Assembly: GCA_905194315.1 (NCBI GenBank)
Contig: CAJJRX010000009.1
Coordinates: 6,626-70,625, forward strand
DNA: 64,000 bases
Reading direction: 5' to 3'
Source: an uncultured Sutterella sp.
GTDB lineage: Bacteria > Pseudomonadota > Gammaproteobacteria > Burkholderiales > Burkholderiaceae_F
Shown here piece after piece: positions 1 through 8,630 of the stretch (the stretch's first letter is position 1; each line of letters begins with the position of its first letter). The notes beneath the pieces are model-generated. The model searched no databases. It was not told the DNA's origin and worked only from the letters and a program-made list of their open reading frames with translations. A program made the translations under genes and the position numbers.

Positions 1-355
1 CAATGCGAACCCCGTGAATCATCACGCTTCTTCCATGCAGATTGTGATCTCTTAACGAGCCTCGCCAGAGGCGGTCATAGAACTCATCCGTATCTGTATC
101 GTGATTCCCAGGTATCCACCATATTTCTGTGCAGGAGAGTGCCTCCTCCAGAACTTCTTCAAGAGGAGCGGGGGGCTGTAGGTCCCCCAGAATCACCATT
201 GCATCAGGATGATAGAGTCGAGCAGCCTCGTTGATCTGATCAAATCCACCGTGAGGATCACCGCAGAAGAAGATATTTGGCAATTCACGAGCATGCATAG
301 ACCGGCGGCCGTGCCGAGATCGGTGCCGTCGATTTTTTGTCTGCTCTTGTGTCAT
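1..355 (-). CDS. Metallophosphoesterase family protein (partial, runs off the left edge)
   Basis: The ATG is at 355 and the frame stays open for 118 codons to the window edge, so the C-terminus is missing. About 25 residues of basic N-terminus (KNRRHRSRHGRR) precede the fold. Three calcineurin-like metal-site motifs are readable in order: GDPHGGF near residue 32, VILGDLQ near residue 53 and GNHDTD near residue 82. These are the usual D-x-H, GD and GNHD ligands of two-metal phosphoesterases. The substrate cannot be told from this. It starts 49 bases after the stop of the WYL regulator on the same strand, so the two are probably co-transcribed. Confidence 0.8.
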   Translation of the reverse strand, partial: MTQEQTKNRRHRSRHGRRSMHARELPNIFFCGDPHGGFDQINEAARLYHPDAMVILGDLQPPAPLEEVLEEALSCTEIWWIPGNHDTDTDEFYDRLWRGSLRDHNLHGRSVMIHGVRI

Positions 356-404
356 GACAAAAAGTCCTTCCAGTGAACGTCCAGTACCAAGGACGGATTA
401 TGAC

Positions 405-1430
405 TTACTCCTTGGACTGGTACTGATTTAACGTTTCCTGAAGACGTTCACGGACGGTTTCGCGTAGTTCAGCGGGTTCAACGACCTGAGCGTGACTGCC
501 CCAGCGCATGATCTCACCGACGAGCTCGGTCGGATCCGCGTACGGCAGTGTCAGACGGCAGCCGCCACCGGCCTCATGGGCAAGGCGCTGCTTGGGATGC
601 CAGGTCTGGCGACGGATGTAGACAGCTGCCTCCTCGTCGAAACGGATAACGGCCTGCTTGACATCAGAGCCGCGGAACAGTCCGTAGCTGCTGTCAAGGT
701 TGGCCGAAATTTCGCGAGCAGAGCAAATCTTCGCAGGCGTCATAAGCAGTTCGGCATGCTTGATATTTTCGATAGCAAACGTGCGGAACTCCTCTGCCGT
801 GTGACAGAAGGCATCCACATACCAGCGGTTGCGGTAGTGAACCAGACGCAGGGGCGAGATTTCACGGACTGACGCCTGAGACTTCGGCTTTTCATAGTGA
901 ATCTGCAGGCGGCACTTGGCCGACAGAGCGGCACCGACCGTAGCAAAGGATTCAGGTTCGCCGTTCAGACCATCTGAGAACTCATCCACAATTTTGATAT
1001 GAGGCAGAAGATCCATCGGCAGCTTTCCGCCAAGGGTCAGCAGAGAAATCACGCGCGAGCGCAGCGGTTCCAGGTCTTTATACAAAGCCGAGCTTTCATC
1101 CTTGGAAAGCTCTGCGAGCAGATCGGCTGTCTTTACAAGAATGTACAGTTCCTGAGGACTGTACCAGGTTTTGCGGAAAGCACCGCGACCGGCACTGACC
1201 CCCACCGTACTCGTATGGGTTTTTCTGGTTCTGCCTGCAGGATCGTAACTGTAACCACCGGCAGCACGCGAATAGATGATGGGGGCGCCCAGAACTTCAC
1301 GCATGAAACGCAGATCGCGTTTCACAGTCGGAGCACTGGCCTGAAGCACGGACATCAGCTCGTTAAACGTGACGATTTTTCGTTCTGTCAGTAATCGATC
1401 AATCAGTAACCGTCTCATCCCATCATGCAT
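405..1430 (-). CDS. WYL-domain transcriptional regulator
   Basis: This 341-residue protein starts with a DeoR-like winged helix (about residues 5-60, including LLTERKIVTFNELMSVLQAS and PTVKRDLRFMRE), then a WYL sensor domain (about 150-230). The WYL core reads LRLVHYRNRWYVDAFCHTA, with a C-terminal WCX-like extension after it. Such proteins bind DNA and are thought to sense a nucleic-acid or nucleotide ligand; this is family knowledge, not shown here. The start at 1430 has an AGAGGA ribosome site six bases upstream. It probably regulates itself and the following metallophosphoesterase gene. In many proteobacteria lolA is followed by rarA and serS; here this regulator sits in that place. Confidence 0.85.
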   Translation of the reverse strand: MHDGMRRLLIDRLLTERKIVTFNELMSVLQASAPTVKRDLRFMREVLGAPIIYSRAAGGYSYDPAGRTRKTHTSTVGVSAGRGAFRKTWYSPQELYILVKTADLLAELSKDESSALYKDLEPLRSRVISLLTLGGKLPMDLLPHIKIVDEFSDGLNGEPESFATVGAALSAKCRLQIHYEKPKSQASVREISPLRLVHYRNRWYVDAFCHTAEEFRTFAIENIKHAELLMTPAKICSAREISANLDSSYGLFRGSDVKQAVIRFDEEAAVYIRRQTWHPKQRLAHEAGGGCRLTLPYADPTELVGEIMRWGSHAQVVEPAELRETVRERLQETLNQYQSKE

Positions 1431-1577
1431 AGGCGTCCTCTCTACTCCACATATTGAAATAACTACGCGAAGCGCCCGGAGCGACTTCGCCTTTAGATCA
1501 ATTGTATCAGTAAACTAACCTGCTGATTCAAAATAGTCCGTTAAAACCGGCTGATTGATCTTTTATTAGGGTAATTC

Positions 1578-2207
1578 CTACATCTCAAGGACGTCTGCGC
1601 CCCTGGGAATTCTGAACTCGAAAGAGCCTTTGTTCTGCTCGCTGAGTGTGAACTCGAGAAATTCAACCGTCACTGTCTGTCCGAAGTTGTCTTTGAGTGT
1701 GAGAGAGGCAAGTTCGTTACCCTTAAAGCGGACAAGCGCAGAGGAGAATGTTCCGCCTTTATTGAAAAAGTCAGCCGCCACCGTATCAGGATCAGCCATA
1801 CTGAGTCTGGCAACTTTTTCCAGATTATCTGTCCCGAAGAGCAGACCGGCGGGGCTGTTGGTCATCTCCTGCGTGATCCTGCGCACGGTCACCTGTGCAA
1901 GATCAGGATCATAGATCCAGAGCTGACGCGCATTGCTGAAAATCTTCTGCTCATAGGGTTTCTGCGTGGACCACTCAAAGAAGCCCGGACGCAGAAAACG
2001 GAAAATCCCTTCAGAAGGCGCTGCGGTTTCACGTCCCTCCCTGTCAACAGAGGTCTGACGGAAACGCCCCTGAGCGTAGGGGGTGGCCTCAATAAAAGCG
2101 TGCATCTTTCTGAGCGCGTCGGCTTCAGAGGTGCCGGCAGCGCGCACGGCAGGCACAGCAAACAGAGAGCTCAGTGCAAGGAGCACTGTGCGGCGACTCA
2201 CGGACAT
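1578..2207 (-). CDS. lolA: Outer-membrane lipoprotein carrier LolA
   Basis: LolA ferries lipoproteins through the periplasm from the LolCDE complex to LolB. The 209-residue product has a signal peptide (MSVSRRTVLLALSSLFAVPAV, cleavage near VRAAG) and the LolA body, including the family-typical stretches QGRFRQTS, GIFRFLRPGFFEWST and PYEQKIFSNARQLWIYD. Length fits the family. It lies 14 bases after the pseudo-ftsK gene in an ftsK-ftsK-like-lolA transcription unit. The ftsK-lolA order is conserved in proteobacteria. The first codons (MSV) and the spacer in front of them also appear, slightly changed, before the ftsK-like gene, which marks the duplication that created that gene. Confidence 0.93.
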   Translation of the reverse strand: MSVSRRTVLLALSSLFAVPAVRAAGTSEADALRKMHAFIEATPYAQGRFRQTSVDREGRETAAPSEGIFRFLRPGFFEWSTQKPYEQKIFSNARQLWIYDPDLAQVTVRRITQEMTNSPAGLLFGTDNLEKVARLSMADPDTVAADFFNKGGTFSSALVRFKGNELASLTLKDNFGQTVTVEFLEFTLSEQNKGSFEFRIPRGADVLEM

Positions 2208-2221
2208 AACTGAATCCTCAT

Positions 2222-3382
2222 TTACCGGTCGGGTGTGGGAACCAGAATCTCACGCCTGCCGGACGAATTAACTTTACTGACCACACCGGCATCCTCCATC
2301 GCTGACAGAAGATCGGCTGCACGGCCGTAGGGCACGCCCAGATGTCGCTGGACAGACAAAATCGAAGCGCGCCGTTTGCTGAGCACAATTTCCACCGCCT
2401 TGCTGTAGAGCGGGTCCGATGCACCGGTAGGCACCTCCGCATCAGCGCCACCCTCACTGTCACCGGAATCGTCGGGTTGAGTCACCTCATCAGTGTTCTC
2501 AGGTTCCCCGGTATCGTCGGGCTGATCCGCCATATCAGTGATCACAGGTTCACCGGTATCGTCGGGTTGAGCCACCATATCAATGTACTCAGGTTCACCG
2601 TACTTCTGCAGTTCTTCCACAATCCGGGTAACCGCATCGTCCTGCACGAAACAGTTCGGAACACGAACCGGAAAGCTCAGCAGCGCTTCGCATCCGGACG
2701 GCTCCCCGTCAGCGGCTTCACCGGAACTCTCCGTGGCATCCGGAATGAACAGGTGTGCGGGCGAGGCGACCTGACCGAGCGAGACAAACGCATCGTCAGC
2801 CGGGTGCCCGGTGGCAATAATAAAGTGAATCCCGACAGTGCTGGCCTTCTCAAGCAGCTGTGAAACCTCCGGGCGGATTTCTTTACCGCTGGTTATCAGT
2901 TCGAACAGTTCTGTAATAACACAGATAATTCTGGGCAGGGGTTCCTGCGCCTGCCTGTTATAGGAGGTCAGGCCCGACACCTCTGCGCTGCTGATCAGCG
3001 CACAGCGGCGTTCCATTTCACGAATAAGCCACTGAAGTGCCGTTTCCGCCCCGGCCTGATCACTCACTGCCGGGCAGAGCAGATGCGCAATGCCGCTGTA
3101 GGCCAAAGGCGTCTCTCTGAGACAAAAGATCACCAGACGCAGCGCTTCGGGAGTGTACCGCTCCAGCATCGGCAGAATCATTGCGTGAAGGTACGCAGCC
3201 CTCTGCGACTCGCTGCCGCCGCTCACAAGCAGGTAAGGCATGGCGGCAAGATCCGTCACGCAGGATCTGTCGTCAGACCCCCTGCCCCAGCAGAGCACAA
3301 GATCCGGGTTTACTTTGATTTTTCCGTCCGCAGACGGTTCACCGGCATTTTCCGGGCAGGCTTGGGGCTGACCCACAGACAT
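2222..3382 (-). CDS. Degenerate FtsK paralogue: dead motor domain plus intact-looking gamma domain
   Basis: This 386-residue protein aligns with the C-terminal half of the neighbouring FtsK. It lacks the membrane domain and the linker. The Walker A loop GTTGSGKS of FtsK is GGSESQRA here (about residues 55-62), and the Walker B core CIIDELADL is CVITELFEL, so ATP binding and hydrolysis should be lost. LIIATQRPS is changed to FIIATGHPA. The C-terminal winged-helix gamma domain (last ~65 residues, from DPLYSKAVEIVLS) is well preserved. Between motor and gamma lie three 15-residue acidic repeats (QPDDTGEP type); FtsK itself has one. The gene has its own GAGGAG ribosome site and keeps a full open frame, which argues for expression. 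Its function is unknown; it may modulate FtsK or XerCD at dif. Confidence 0.85.
   Translation of the reverse strand: MSVGQPQACPENAGEPSADGKIKVNPDLVLCWGRGSDDRSCVTDLAAMPYLLVSGGSESQRAAYLHAMILPMLERYTPEALRLVIFCLRETPLAYSGIAHLLCPAVSDQAGAETALQWLIREMERRCALISSAEVSGLTSYNRQAQEPLPRIICVITELFELITSGKEIRPEVSQLLEKASTVGIHFIIATGHPADDAFVSLGQVASPAHLFIPDATESSGEAADGEPSGCEALLSFPVRVPNCFVQDDAVTRIVEELQKYGEPEYIDMVAQPDDTGEPVITDMADQPDDTGEPENTDEVTQPDDSGDSEGGADAEVPTGASDPLYSKAVEIVLSKRRASILSVQRHLGVPYGRAADLLSAMEDAGVVSKVNSSGRREILVPTPDR
2461..2595 (-). repeat. Three tandem 45-bp repeats inside the ftsK-like gene
   Basis: Units are 2461-2505, 2506-2550 and 2551-2595. Each encodes a 15-residue acidic segment of the type QPDDTG-EP-xx-TD. 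The units differ at several positions, so they are not a fresh assembly artefact. The single matching copy in ftsK reads EPDYIDAVTEPDDAG, just before its gamma domain. Confidence 0.85.
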
Positions 3383-3396
3383 AACACTCTCCTCAT

Positions 3397-5877
3397 TTAG
3401 CGGTCACGCGTGGGAACCAGAATCTCACGTTTACCGGACGAATTCGCTTTACTGACCACACCGGCATTTTCCATCGCTTCCAGAATATTGGCAGCCCGGT
3501 TGTAGCCGATGCCCAGATGGCGCTGGACAAACGAAATCGAAGCGCGCCGTTCGCTGAGCACAATATCCACCGCCTTGTCGTAGAGCGGATCAGATTCACC
3601 GGCCCGGCGGCCCGCGCCGCCCGTATCATCACTGTCACCGGCGTCATCGGGTTCCGTCACCGCATCGATGTAGTCAGGTTCACCGTACTTCTGCAGTTCT
3701 TCCACAACACGGATAACCTCATCGTCCTGCACGAAACAGCCCTGAATGCGGACTGCCTGGGACTGCCCCGGACGGCGCAGCAGCATATCCCCCCAGCCGA
3801 GCAGCGACTCGGCCCCGGATTCACCGAGAATCACTCGCGAGTCAATACTCGAGGCAACCTGGAAGGAGATGCGGGTCGGCACATTGGCCTTGATGAGCGA
3901 GGTGACCACGTCAACGCTCGGGCGCTGGGTGGCGATAATAAGATGGATACCGGCCGCACGCGCCTTCTGGGTGAGACGTGTAATCTCCCCTTCGACTTCT
4001 TTACGATTGGTCAGCATCAGGTCGGCAAGCTCGTCGATGATGCACACAATGTAGGGCCAGGTTTCCAGCGGTTCAGCCTCTTCGGGCGGCACCGTCGGAT
4101 CCATGATCGGTTCACCGCGGGCGTTGGCCTCGCGCACTTTTTCGTTGTACGTCGTGAAGTGGCGCACCCCCACCCGGCTCATCACCTCATAGCGGCGGTC
4201 CATTTCACGGGTAAGCCACTTGAGCGCCATACTCGCCTTGGCCATATCGGTCACAACCGGACAGAGCAGATGCGGAATGCCGTTGTAGAGCGAGAACTCA
4301 AGCATCTTCGGGTCAATGAGCACCAGTCGCAGCTGCGAGGGATCATTGCGAAAGAGCATGGACAGAATCATCGCGTTAATGCCGACAGACTTGCCTGAAC
4401 CGGTGGTACCGGCCACAAGCAGGTGAGGCATTTTCGCAAGATCAACCACAAAAGGCTTGCCGGCAATGTCCTTGCCGAGACTGAGCGTGAGCGGCGCCTT
4501 GCTCTGGCGGTACGCCTCGCTCGAGAGCAGCTCTTTGAGGCGGACGGTTTCTCTGACCGGGTTCGGCACTTCAAGGCCGATGTAGGTTGTCCCGGGAATA
4601 CTCGGCACGACACGCACAGCCTGCACACCGAGCGCACGACGCAGGTCATCCTGCACGTTTTCAATCTGCGAGCCCTTCACGCCGGGGCCCGGTTCGAGCC
4701 AGTACTGCGTAATCACCGGACCGGTCTGGGCGCCGCGAACAGCTGCTTCAATGTTGTAGCTCTTGAGTTTGGAGACGATCAGACGGCTCGTCAGCGCGAG
4801 TGCCTCCTCATCGTTGAATTTTCCGCCGGCAGGCGGCTCATCGAGCAGCTCGAGGCTCGGGCGGGGCGACGCGGGCTGCTGCGTCACAGGACGCACCGTG
4901 CCGAGCGTACTCGTCGAAATTTTGCTCACACCTGCCGCAGGACGTGCGGCAGCCGTCGCGGAAGAGTTTCCAAGCCCGGCTGAGGCGGCCACAGCGGCAG
5001 GGCCGCTCACGGGCTCGGGCGTGTCAGCCTGCTCCATCACCGGTTCGGTGCGCTCCTGCGCCTTCATGATATAGAGCGGCGTCTGCTCATTGGCCTCAAG
5101 AACCGTCTTTCGGAATTCCTCACTCTTGACCTGACCGGCCTCACTGGTGATTCTGGCCTCCTCTTTACGCTGGCGGACCCGGCGGATGCGGCTGAAGATC
5201 CAGCGGTCAAGCCACTCACCCACTTTTTCGGCGACATCCTGCCACTGAAAGTCCATCAGCAGCGAGAGACCGATCACAATGAGCGAGAAAAAGAGTACCG
5301 TGGCCAGTCCGAGCCCGACATAGTGGTACAGGCCAAAAGCGAGCTTGTCACCGAGAATGCCGCCGGGTTCACCGGGCAGTACGGCCTTGAAACGTCGCAG
5401 ACGCAGGGCCTCCAGACAGGTCGAGCCGATCAGCAGAGCCAGAAAGCCCACCGCGGCTGTCAGCTTGGGCGGATTGATGCGAAGCGGGTCGGTTTCACCG
5501 TGCACACGCCGGACCATGGAGCGGATGGCAAACACGGCAATCATGGCCGAGCCGAGCACAAACCACCAGGCGGAGCGGCCGAAGGCAAGCAGCGCAGCAT
5601 CGGCAACATAGGCGCCATACACGCCGGCCCAGTTCCGGATCGGCTCCGTGGTGCTCACGGAGAAAGAGGCGTCAGCGGGGGAGTAGGTGGAAAGCGCAAC
5701 GGCAAGGAACACCGCAATGGGGATATAAATCACCCAGCTCCAGGCCCACAGCACCCGCACAACGCCCATAAACCAATTTCCTAAAGCGGCACCTATCCGT
5801 GAGGAGGAGCCGCCGCGGTCCCCTCTGGGAAGTCTCTGTGAGCTGTGTCTGGTGGTGTTGTAAGTATTTCTTGCCAT
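3397..5877 (-). CDS. ftsK: DNA translocase FtsK
   Basis: FtsK anchors at the division septum and pumps chromosome ends toward dif, activating XerCD. The 826-residue product has hydrophobic membrane segments in the first ~210 residues, a short proline/alanine-rich linker, and a RecA-type motor with Walker A GTTGSGKS (about residue 490) and Walker B CIIDELADLM. It ends in a gamma winged helix (VQRHLGIGYNRAANILEAME) that reads KOPS DNA in known relatives. The frame is open upstream to a TTG at 5934, but the ATG at 5877 (MARNTYNTTRHSS) is the more likely start. It is divergent from trxB, as in many proteobacteria, and heads the ftsK/ftsK-like/lolA unit. Confidence 0.95.
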   Translation of the reverse strand: MARNTYNTTRHSSQRLPRGDRGGSSSRIGAALGNWFMGVVRVLWAWSWVIYIPIAVFLAVALSTYSPADASFSVSTTEPIRNWAGVYGAYVADAALLAFGRSAWWFVLGSAMIAVFAIRSMVRRVHGETDPLRINPPKLTAAVGFLALLIGSTCLEALRLRRFKAVLPGEPGGILGDKLAFGLYHYVGLGLATVLFFSLIVIGLSLLMDFQWQDVAEKVGEWLDRWIFSRIRRVRQRKEEARITSEAGQVKSEEFRKTVLEANEQTPLYIMKAQERTEPVMEQADTPEPVSGPAAVAASAGLGNSSATAAARPAAGVSKISTSTLGTVRPVTQQPASPRPSLELLDEPPAGGKFNDEEALALTSRLIVSKLKSYNIEAAVRGAQTGPVITQYWLEPGPGVKGSQIENVQDDLRRALGVQAVRVVPSIPGTTYIGLEVPNPVRETVRLKELLSSEAYRQSKAPLTLSLGKDIAGKPFVVDLAKMPHLLVAGTTGSGKSVGINAMILSMLFRNDPSQLRLVLIDPKMLEFSLYNGIPHLLCPVVTDMAKASMALKWLTREMDRRYEVMSRVGVRHFTTYNEKVREANARGEPIMDPTVPPEEAEPLETWPYIVCIIDELADLMLTNRKEVEGEITRLTQKARAAGIHLIIATQRPSVDVVTSLIKANVPTRISFQVASSIDSRVILGESGAESLLGWGDMLLRRPGQSQAVRIQGCFVQDDEVIRVVEELQKYGEPDYIDAVTEPDDAGDSDDTGGAGRRAGESDPLYDKAVDIVLSERRASISFVQRHLGIGYNRAANILEAMENAGVVSKANSSGKREILVPTRDR

Positions 5878-6164
5878 ACGCCTGTTTTTACTTCCGTGGT
5901 CTCGGAACCTCAGAAATTGAGGTTTTACGCGCAATTAATATCAAATGAATTCTTTCAATTGTACCTAATTGCGTAATCGGACCATTTCAGGAACCTGAAA
6001 AAATGTCTTGCTGTTTGTAGACTCTACACCGAAGCGCAACACTTTGCTACAGGACGTGATTCACAAAAACTATTCTGGAGCCCGAGCTCATAGTAAAATA
6101 AACGCACACATAAACCGAACATACAGCTGCAGGGTCCGCAGGATCCTGCCTAAGGAATAATCTC

Positions 6165-7118
6165 ATGAACGCAAAACACCATCAACTCATCATCATCGGC
6201 TCCGGTCCGGCCGGCTATACAGCCGCTGTCTATGCGGCCCGCGCCAATCTCAAACCGGTTCTTATCACCGGTATGGAACAGGGCGGTCAGCTGATGACCA
6301 CCACCGAAGTGGATAACTGGCCTGCCGCCGTCGAAGGCATTCAGGGGCCTGATCTGATGACCCGTTTTGAACAGCATGCCACCCGTTTCGGTACCGAAAT
6401 TCTTCTCGACATGGTCAACTCGGTTGACCTCAGTGTGCGTCCGTTTGTGATTCGCACCGATATGGGTGAAACGCTCACCGCTGATGCGCTGATCATCGCC
6501 ACCGGCGCCTCTGCGATGTACCTCGGTCTGGAAAGTGAAACCCGCCTCAAAGGCCGGGGTGTTTCGGGCTGCGCCACCTGTGACGGCTTTTTCTACCGCG
6601 GCAAACCCGTCGCCGTGGTGGGCGGCGGCAATGCCGCTGTTGAAGAGGCGCTCTACCTCTCCAACATCTGCTCTTCAGTGACACTGGTGCATCGTCGTGA
6701 CCGCTTCCGTGCCGAACCGATCATGGTCGACAAGCTCATGGAGGCTGTGAAGGCCGGCCGCATCACGCTCGAGCTCAATCACACGGTCAAGGAAGTGCTC
6801 GGCACTGACAAGGTCACGGGCCTGCGTCTTGCTTCGACGCTCGACGATGCTGAACACACAATCGATGTGGACGGCTTCTTCGTTGCCATCGGTCACCGTC
6901 CCAATACCGATCTCTTCAAGGATCAGCTCGAGCTCGACAACGGGTACATCAAAACTGCCGGTTTCGGCAGCCATGCGGCTACCGCCACGTCTGTACCCGG
7001 CGTGTTCGCTGCCGGTGACGTGCAGGACCAGATCTACCGTCAGGCTGTCACCAGTGCCGCCACCGGCTGTATGGCCGCACTCGACGCACAGCGCTATCTT
7101 GAAACACTCAAAGGCTGA
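6165..7118 (+). CDS. trxB: Thioredoxin reductase
   Basis: TrxB reduces thioredoxin with NADPH in the cytoplasm. The 317-residue protein shows the FAD site GSGPAGYTAAVYAAR near the N-terminus, the redox-active CATCDGFF (CxxC, about residue 140), the NADPH site VVGGGNAAVEEALYLS, and the C-terminal FAD motif GVFAAGDVQDQIYRQAV. Length is typical. The gene is divergent from ftsK and has its own terminator at 7140-7174. Its likely partner TrxA is encoded far away, at 29.7 kb. Confidence 0.96.
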   Translation: MNAKHHQLIIIGSGPAGYTAAVYAARANLKPVLITGMEQGGQLMTTTEVDNWPAAVEGIQGPDLMTRFEQHATRFGTEILLDMVNSVDLSVRPFVIRTDMGETLTADALIIATGASAMYLGLESETRLKGRGVSGCATCDGFFYRGKPVAVVGGGNAAVEEALYLSNICSSVTLVHRRDRFRAEPIMVDKLMEAVKAGRITLELNHTVKEVLGTDKVTGLRLASTLDDAEHTIDVDGFFVAIGHRPNTDLFKDQLELDNGYIKTAGFGSHAATATSVPGVFAAGDVQDQIYRQAVTSAATGCMAALDAQRYLETLKG

Positions 7119-7139
7119 GTCTGAGGGGTAACCCGCTGA

Positions 7140-7174
7140 GGAGTGCTCTGGCCGGGCACTCCGTTTTTCTTTTT
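7140..7174 (+). terminator. Intrinsic terminator of trxB
   Basis: GGAGTGC (7140-7146) pairs with GCACTCC (7156-7162), followed by GTTTTTCTTTTT. It lies between trxB and the Smr gene, so the latter may have reduced read-through or its own promoter. Confidence 0.75.
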
Positions 7175-7188
7175 AGGCTGAAAAAACA

Positions 7189-7839
7189 ATGATCGTCGTC
7201 AATAATCTGTCGGACCTCAAGAACGTCAGCAAGACGCTCAAGGCCGAAGCAAAAAAACAGGAAGAAGCCAGAAAACGCGAGCTCGAACGCAGGAAAAAGC
7301 AGGAGCAGGATGCCAATTTCTTTGCTCACGCCATGCGTGAGGCCGGTGTGGAGCGGATGGCTCAGAAAAATCTGGCTGATGTCAAACGTCCCAAGCCCCA
7401 GCCTGTGCTCAAAAATCCGTCTCAGGCGGTCAGGCCCGCTGCACGCGATACGCTCTCGGACGAGGCGGATCCGGATACGTTCCTCACCGATGGCAATGAG
7501 CTCTACAACTGGCGCAAGGATGTCTCGCCGGACATTCCCCGCAAGCTCTACCGCGGTTTCTGGACCGTTCAGGCCTGGCTCGATCTGCACGGGTATGCTG
7601 CTGACGAGGCACGTCAGCATCTGGTGGATTTTCTCACCGAGAGCGCCCGCCGCGGTTACCGCTGTCTGCGCATCGTCCACGGTGTGGGCTACAACAGCGC
7701 GCAGGGTCAGGGCAAGCTCAAGGTGCTCGTGCCGCGCTGGCTTAAACAGCGCCCCGATGTGATGGCGTTTGTCCGCTCGCCTGTGGAACAGGGTGACCAG
7801 GGGGCACTGCTGGTGCTGCTCGAAGGCAGGAAAAAATAA
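7189..7839 (+). CDS. Smr-domain protein (putative endonuclease)
   Basis: The 216-residue product has a long lysine/glutamate-rich N-terminal helix (about residues 10-45) and a C-terminal Smr domain (about 120-210). The Smr signatures LDLHGY, RIVHGVGYNS and GALLVLLE are present. Proteobacterial SmrA/SmrB-type proteins are nucleases, some acting on mRNA of collided ribosomes; whether this one does is not known. The typical LDLHG motif is complete. The gene converges on narI and shares a two-way terminator with it. Confidence 0.85.
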   Translation: MIVVNNLSDLKNVSKTLKAEAKKQEEARKRELERRKKQEQDANFFAHAMREAGVERMAQKNLADVKRPKPQPVLKNPSQAVRPAARDTLSDEADPDTFLTDGNELYNWRKDVSPDIPRKLYRGFWTVQAWLDLHGYAADEARQHLVDFLTESARRGYRCLRIVHGVGYNSAQGQGKLKVLVPRWLKQRPDVMAFVRSPVEQGDQGALLVLLEGRKK

Positions 7840-7853
7840 GACTGCACACAGAC

Positions 7854-7898
7854 AAAAGGTCCCGGGCAGGCGGTTTGACCGCTGCCCGGGACCTTTTT
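7854..7898. terminator. Bidirectional terminator between the Smr gene and narI
   Basis: A 16-base arm AAAAGGTCCCGGGCAG (7854-7869) pairs perfectly with CTGCCCGGGACCTTTT (7882-7897). The A-run on the left and T-run on the right let it work for both convergent genes. Confidence 0.9.
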
Positions 7899-7931
7899 TA
7901 TGTCCGGCGCCGCGACGCCGGTATATGACGC

Positions 7932-8627
7932 TCAGCGCCCGCCCGCGTTCACCACACGGTTACGGCGCAAGAGATAGTGCACAGGCACGACCACCATGTG
8001 CATGAGCTTCGTGAACGGGAAGATACAGAAGATCACAAACCCGAGGAACATGTGGAATTTGTGAATAAAGCTTGTATCCGCCAGATAGTGTGCCGCTTCA
8101 GGACGGAAGATGAACAGTCCCTGCGCCCAGTGATCGATCGTGAGATAGGCTGAGAGCGGTGAAAAAGCGGTCACCACCGTCCCGAGAAGTCCGGTGAAAA
8201 TCTGCACGGCGATGAGCACCACAATGGCTTTGTCGGCAAAGCTGCTGTTGGCGAGCACTCGCGGATTGGTAAAACGCCGACGCGCCATGATCAGAATGCC
8301 GGCCAGTGCGACAAGCCCTGCCGCACCCCCGCCGATAATGGCGAGAATGCGCTTGGTCTCGTTCGAAATAAGCCAGATGTAAAGCGGCTCGGGTGCGAGC
8401 AGCCCGAAAATATGACCGAAAAAGACGCCGACAATGGCAAAGTGAAAGAGATTGCTGCCGAGCCGGATATCTTTGTCATTGGAGAGGTACTGCGTCGAGA
8501 GCGCCTGCACGGTTTTATTCGCATGCGTCATCCGCCAGTAGAACCCCGCCAGAAACACCCCCAGGGCGATATAGGGGAAGTAAGCAAAGAGCATCGTATC
8601 CGCCCAGACCTGAAAATCAAACGACAT
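7932..8627 (-). CDS. narI: Respiratory nitrate reductase gamma subunit (cytochrome b)
   Basis: NarI is the membrane b-type cytochrome that takes electrons from quinol and passes them to NarH. The 231-residue protein has about five membrane segments. Likely haem-ligand histidines are seen in FHFAIVGVFFGHIFGL and in FIHKFHMFLGFVIFCIFPF. Length is close to E. coli NarI. It is the last gene of narKGHJI; its start is three bases from the end of narJ, so translation is probably coupled. Confidence 0.94.
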   Translation of the reverse strand: MSFDFQVWADTMLFAYFPYIALGVFLAGFYWRMTHANKTVQALSTQYLSNDKDIRLGSNLFHFAIVGVFFGHIFGLLAPEPLYIWLISNETKRILAIIGGGAAGLVALAGILIMARRRFTNPRVLANSSFADKAIVVLIAVQIFTGLLGTVVTAFSPLSAYLTIDHWAQGLFIFRPEAAHYLADTSFIHKFHMFLGFVIFCIFPFTKLMHMVVVPVHYLLRRNRVVNAGGR

Positions 8628-8630
8628 TTT

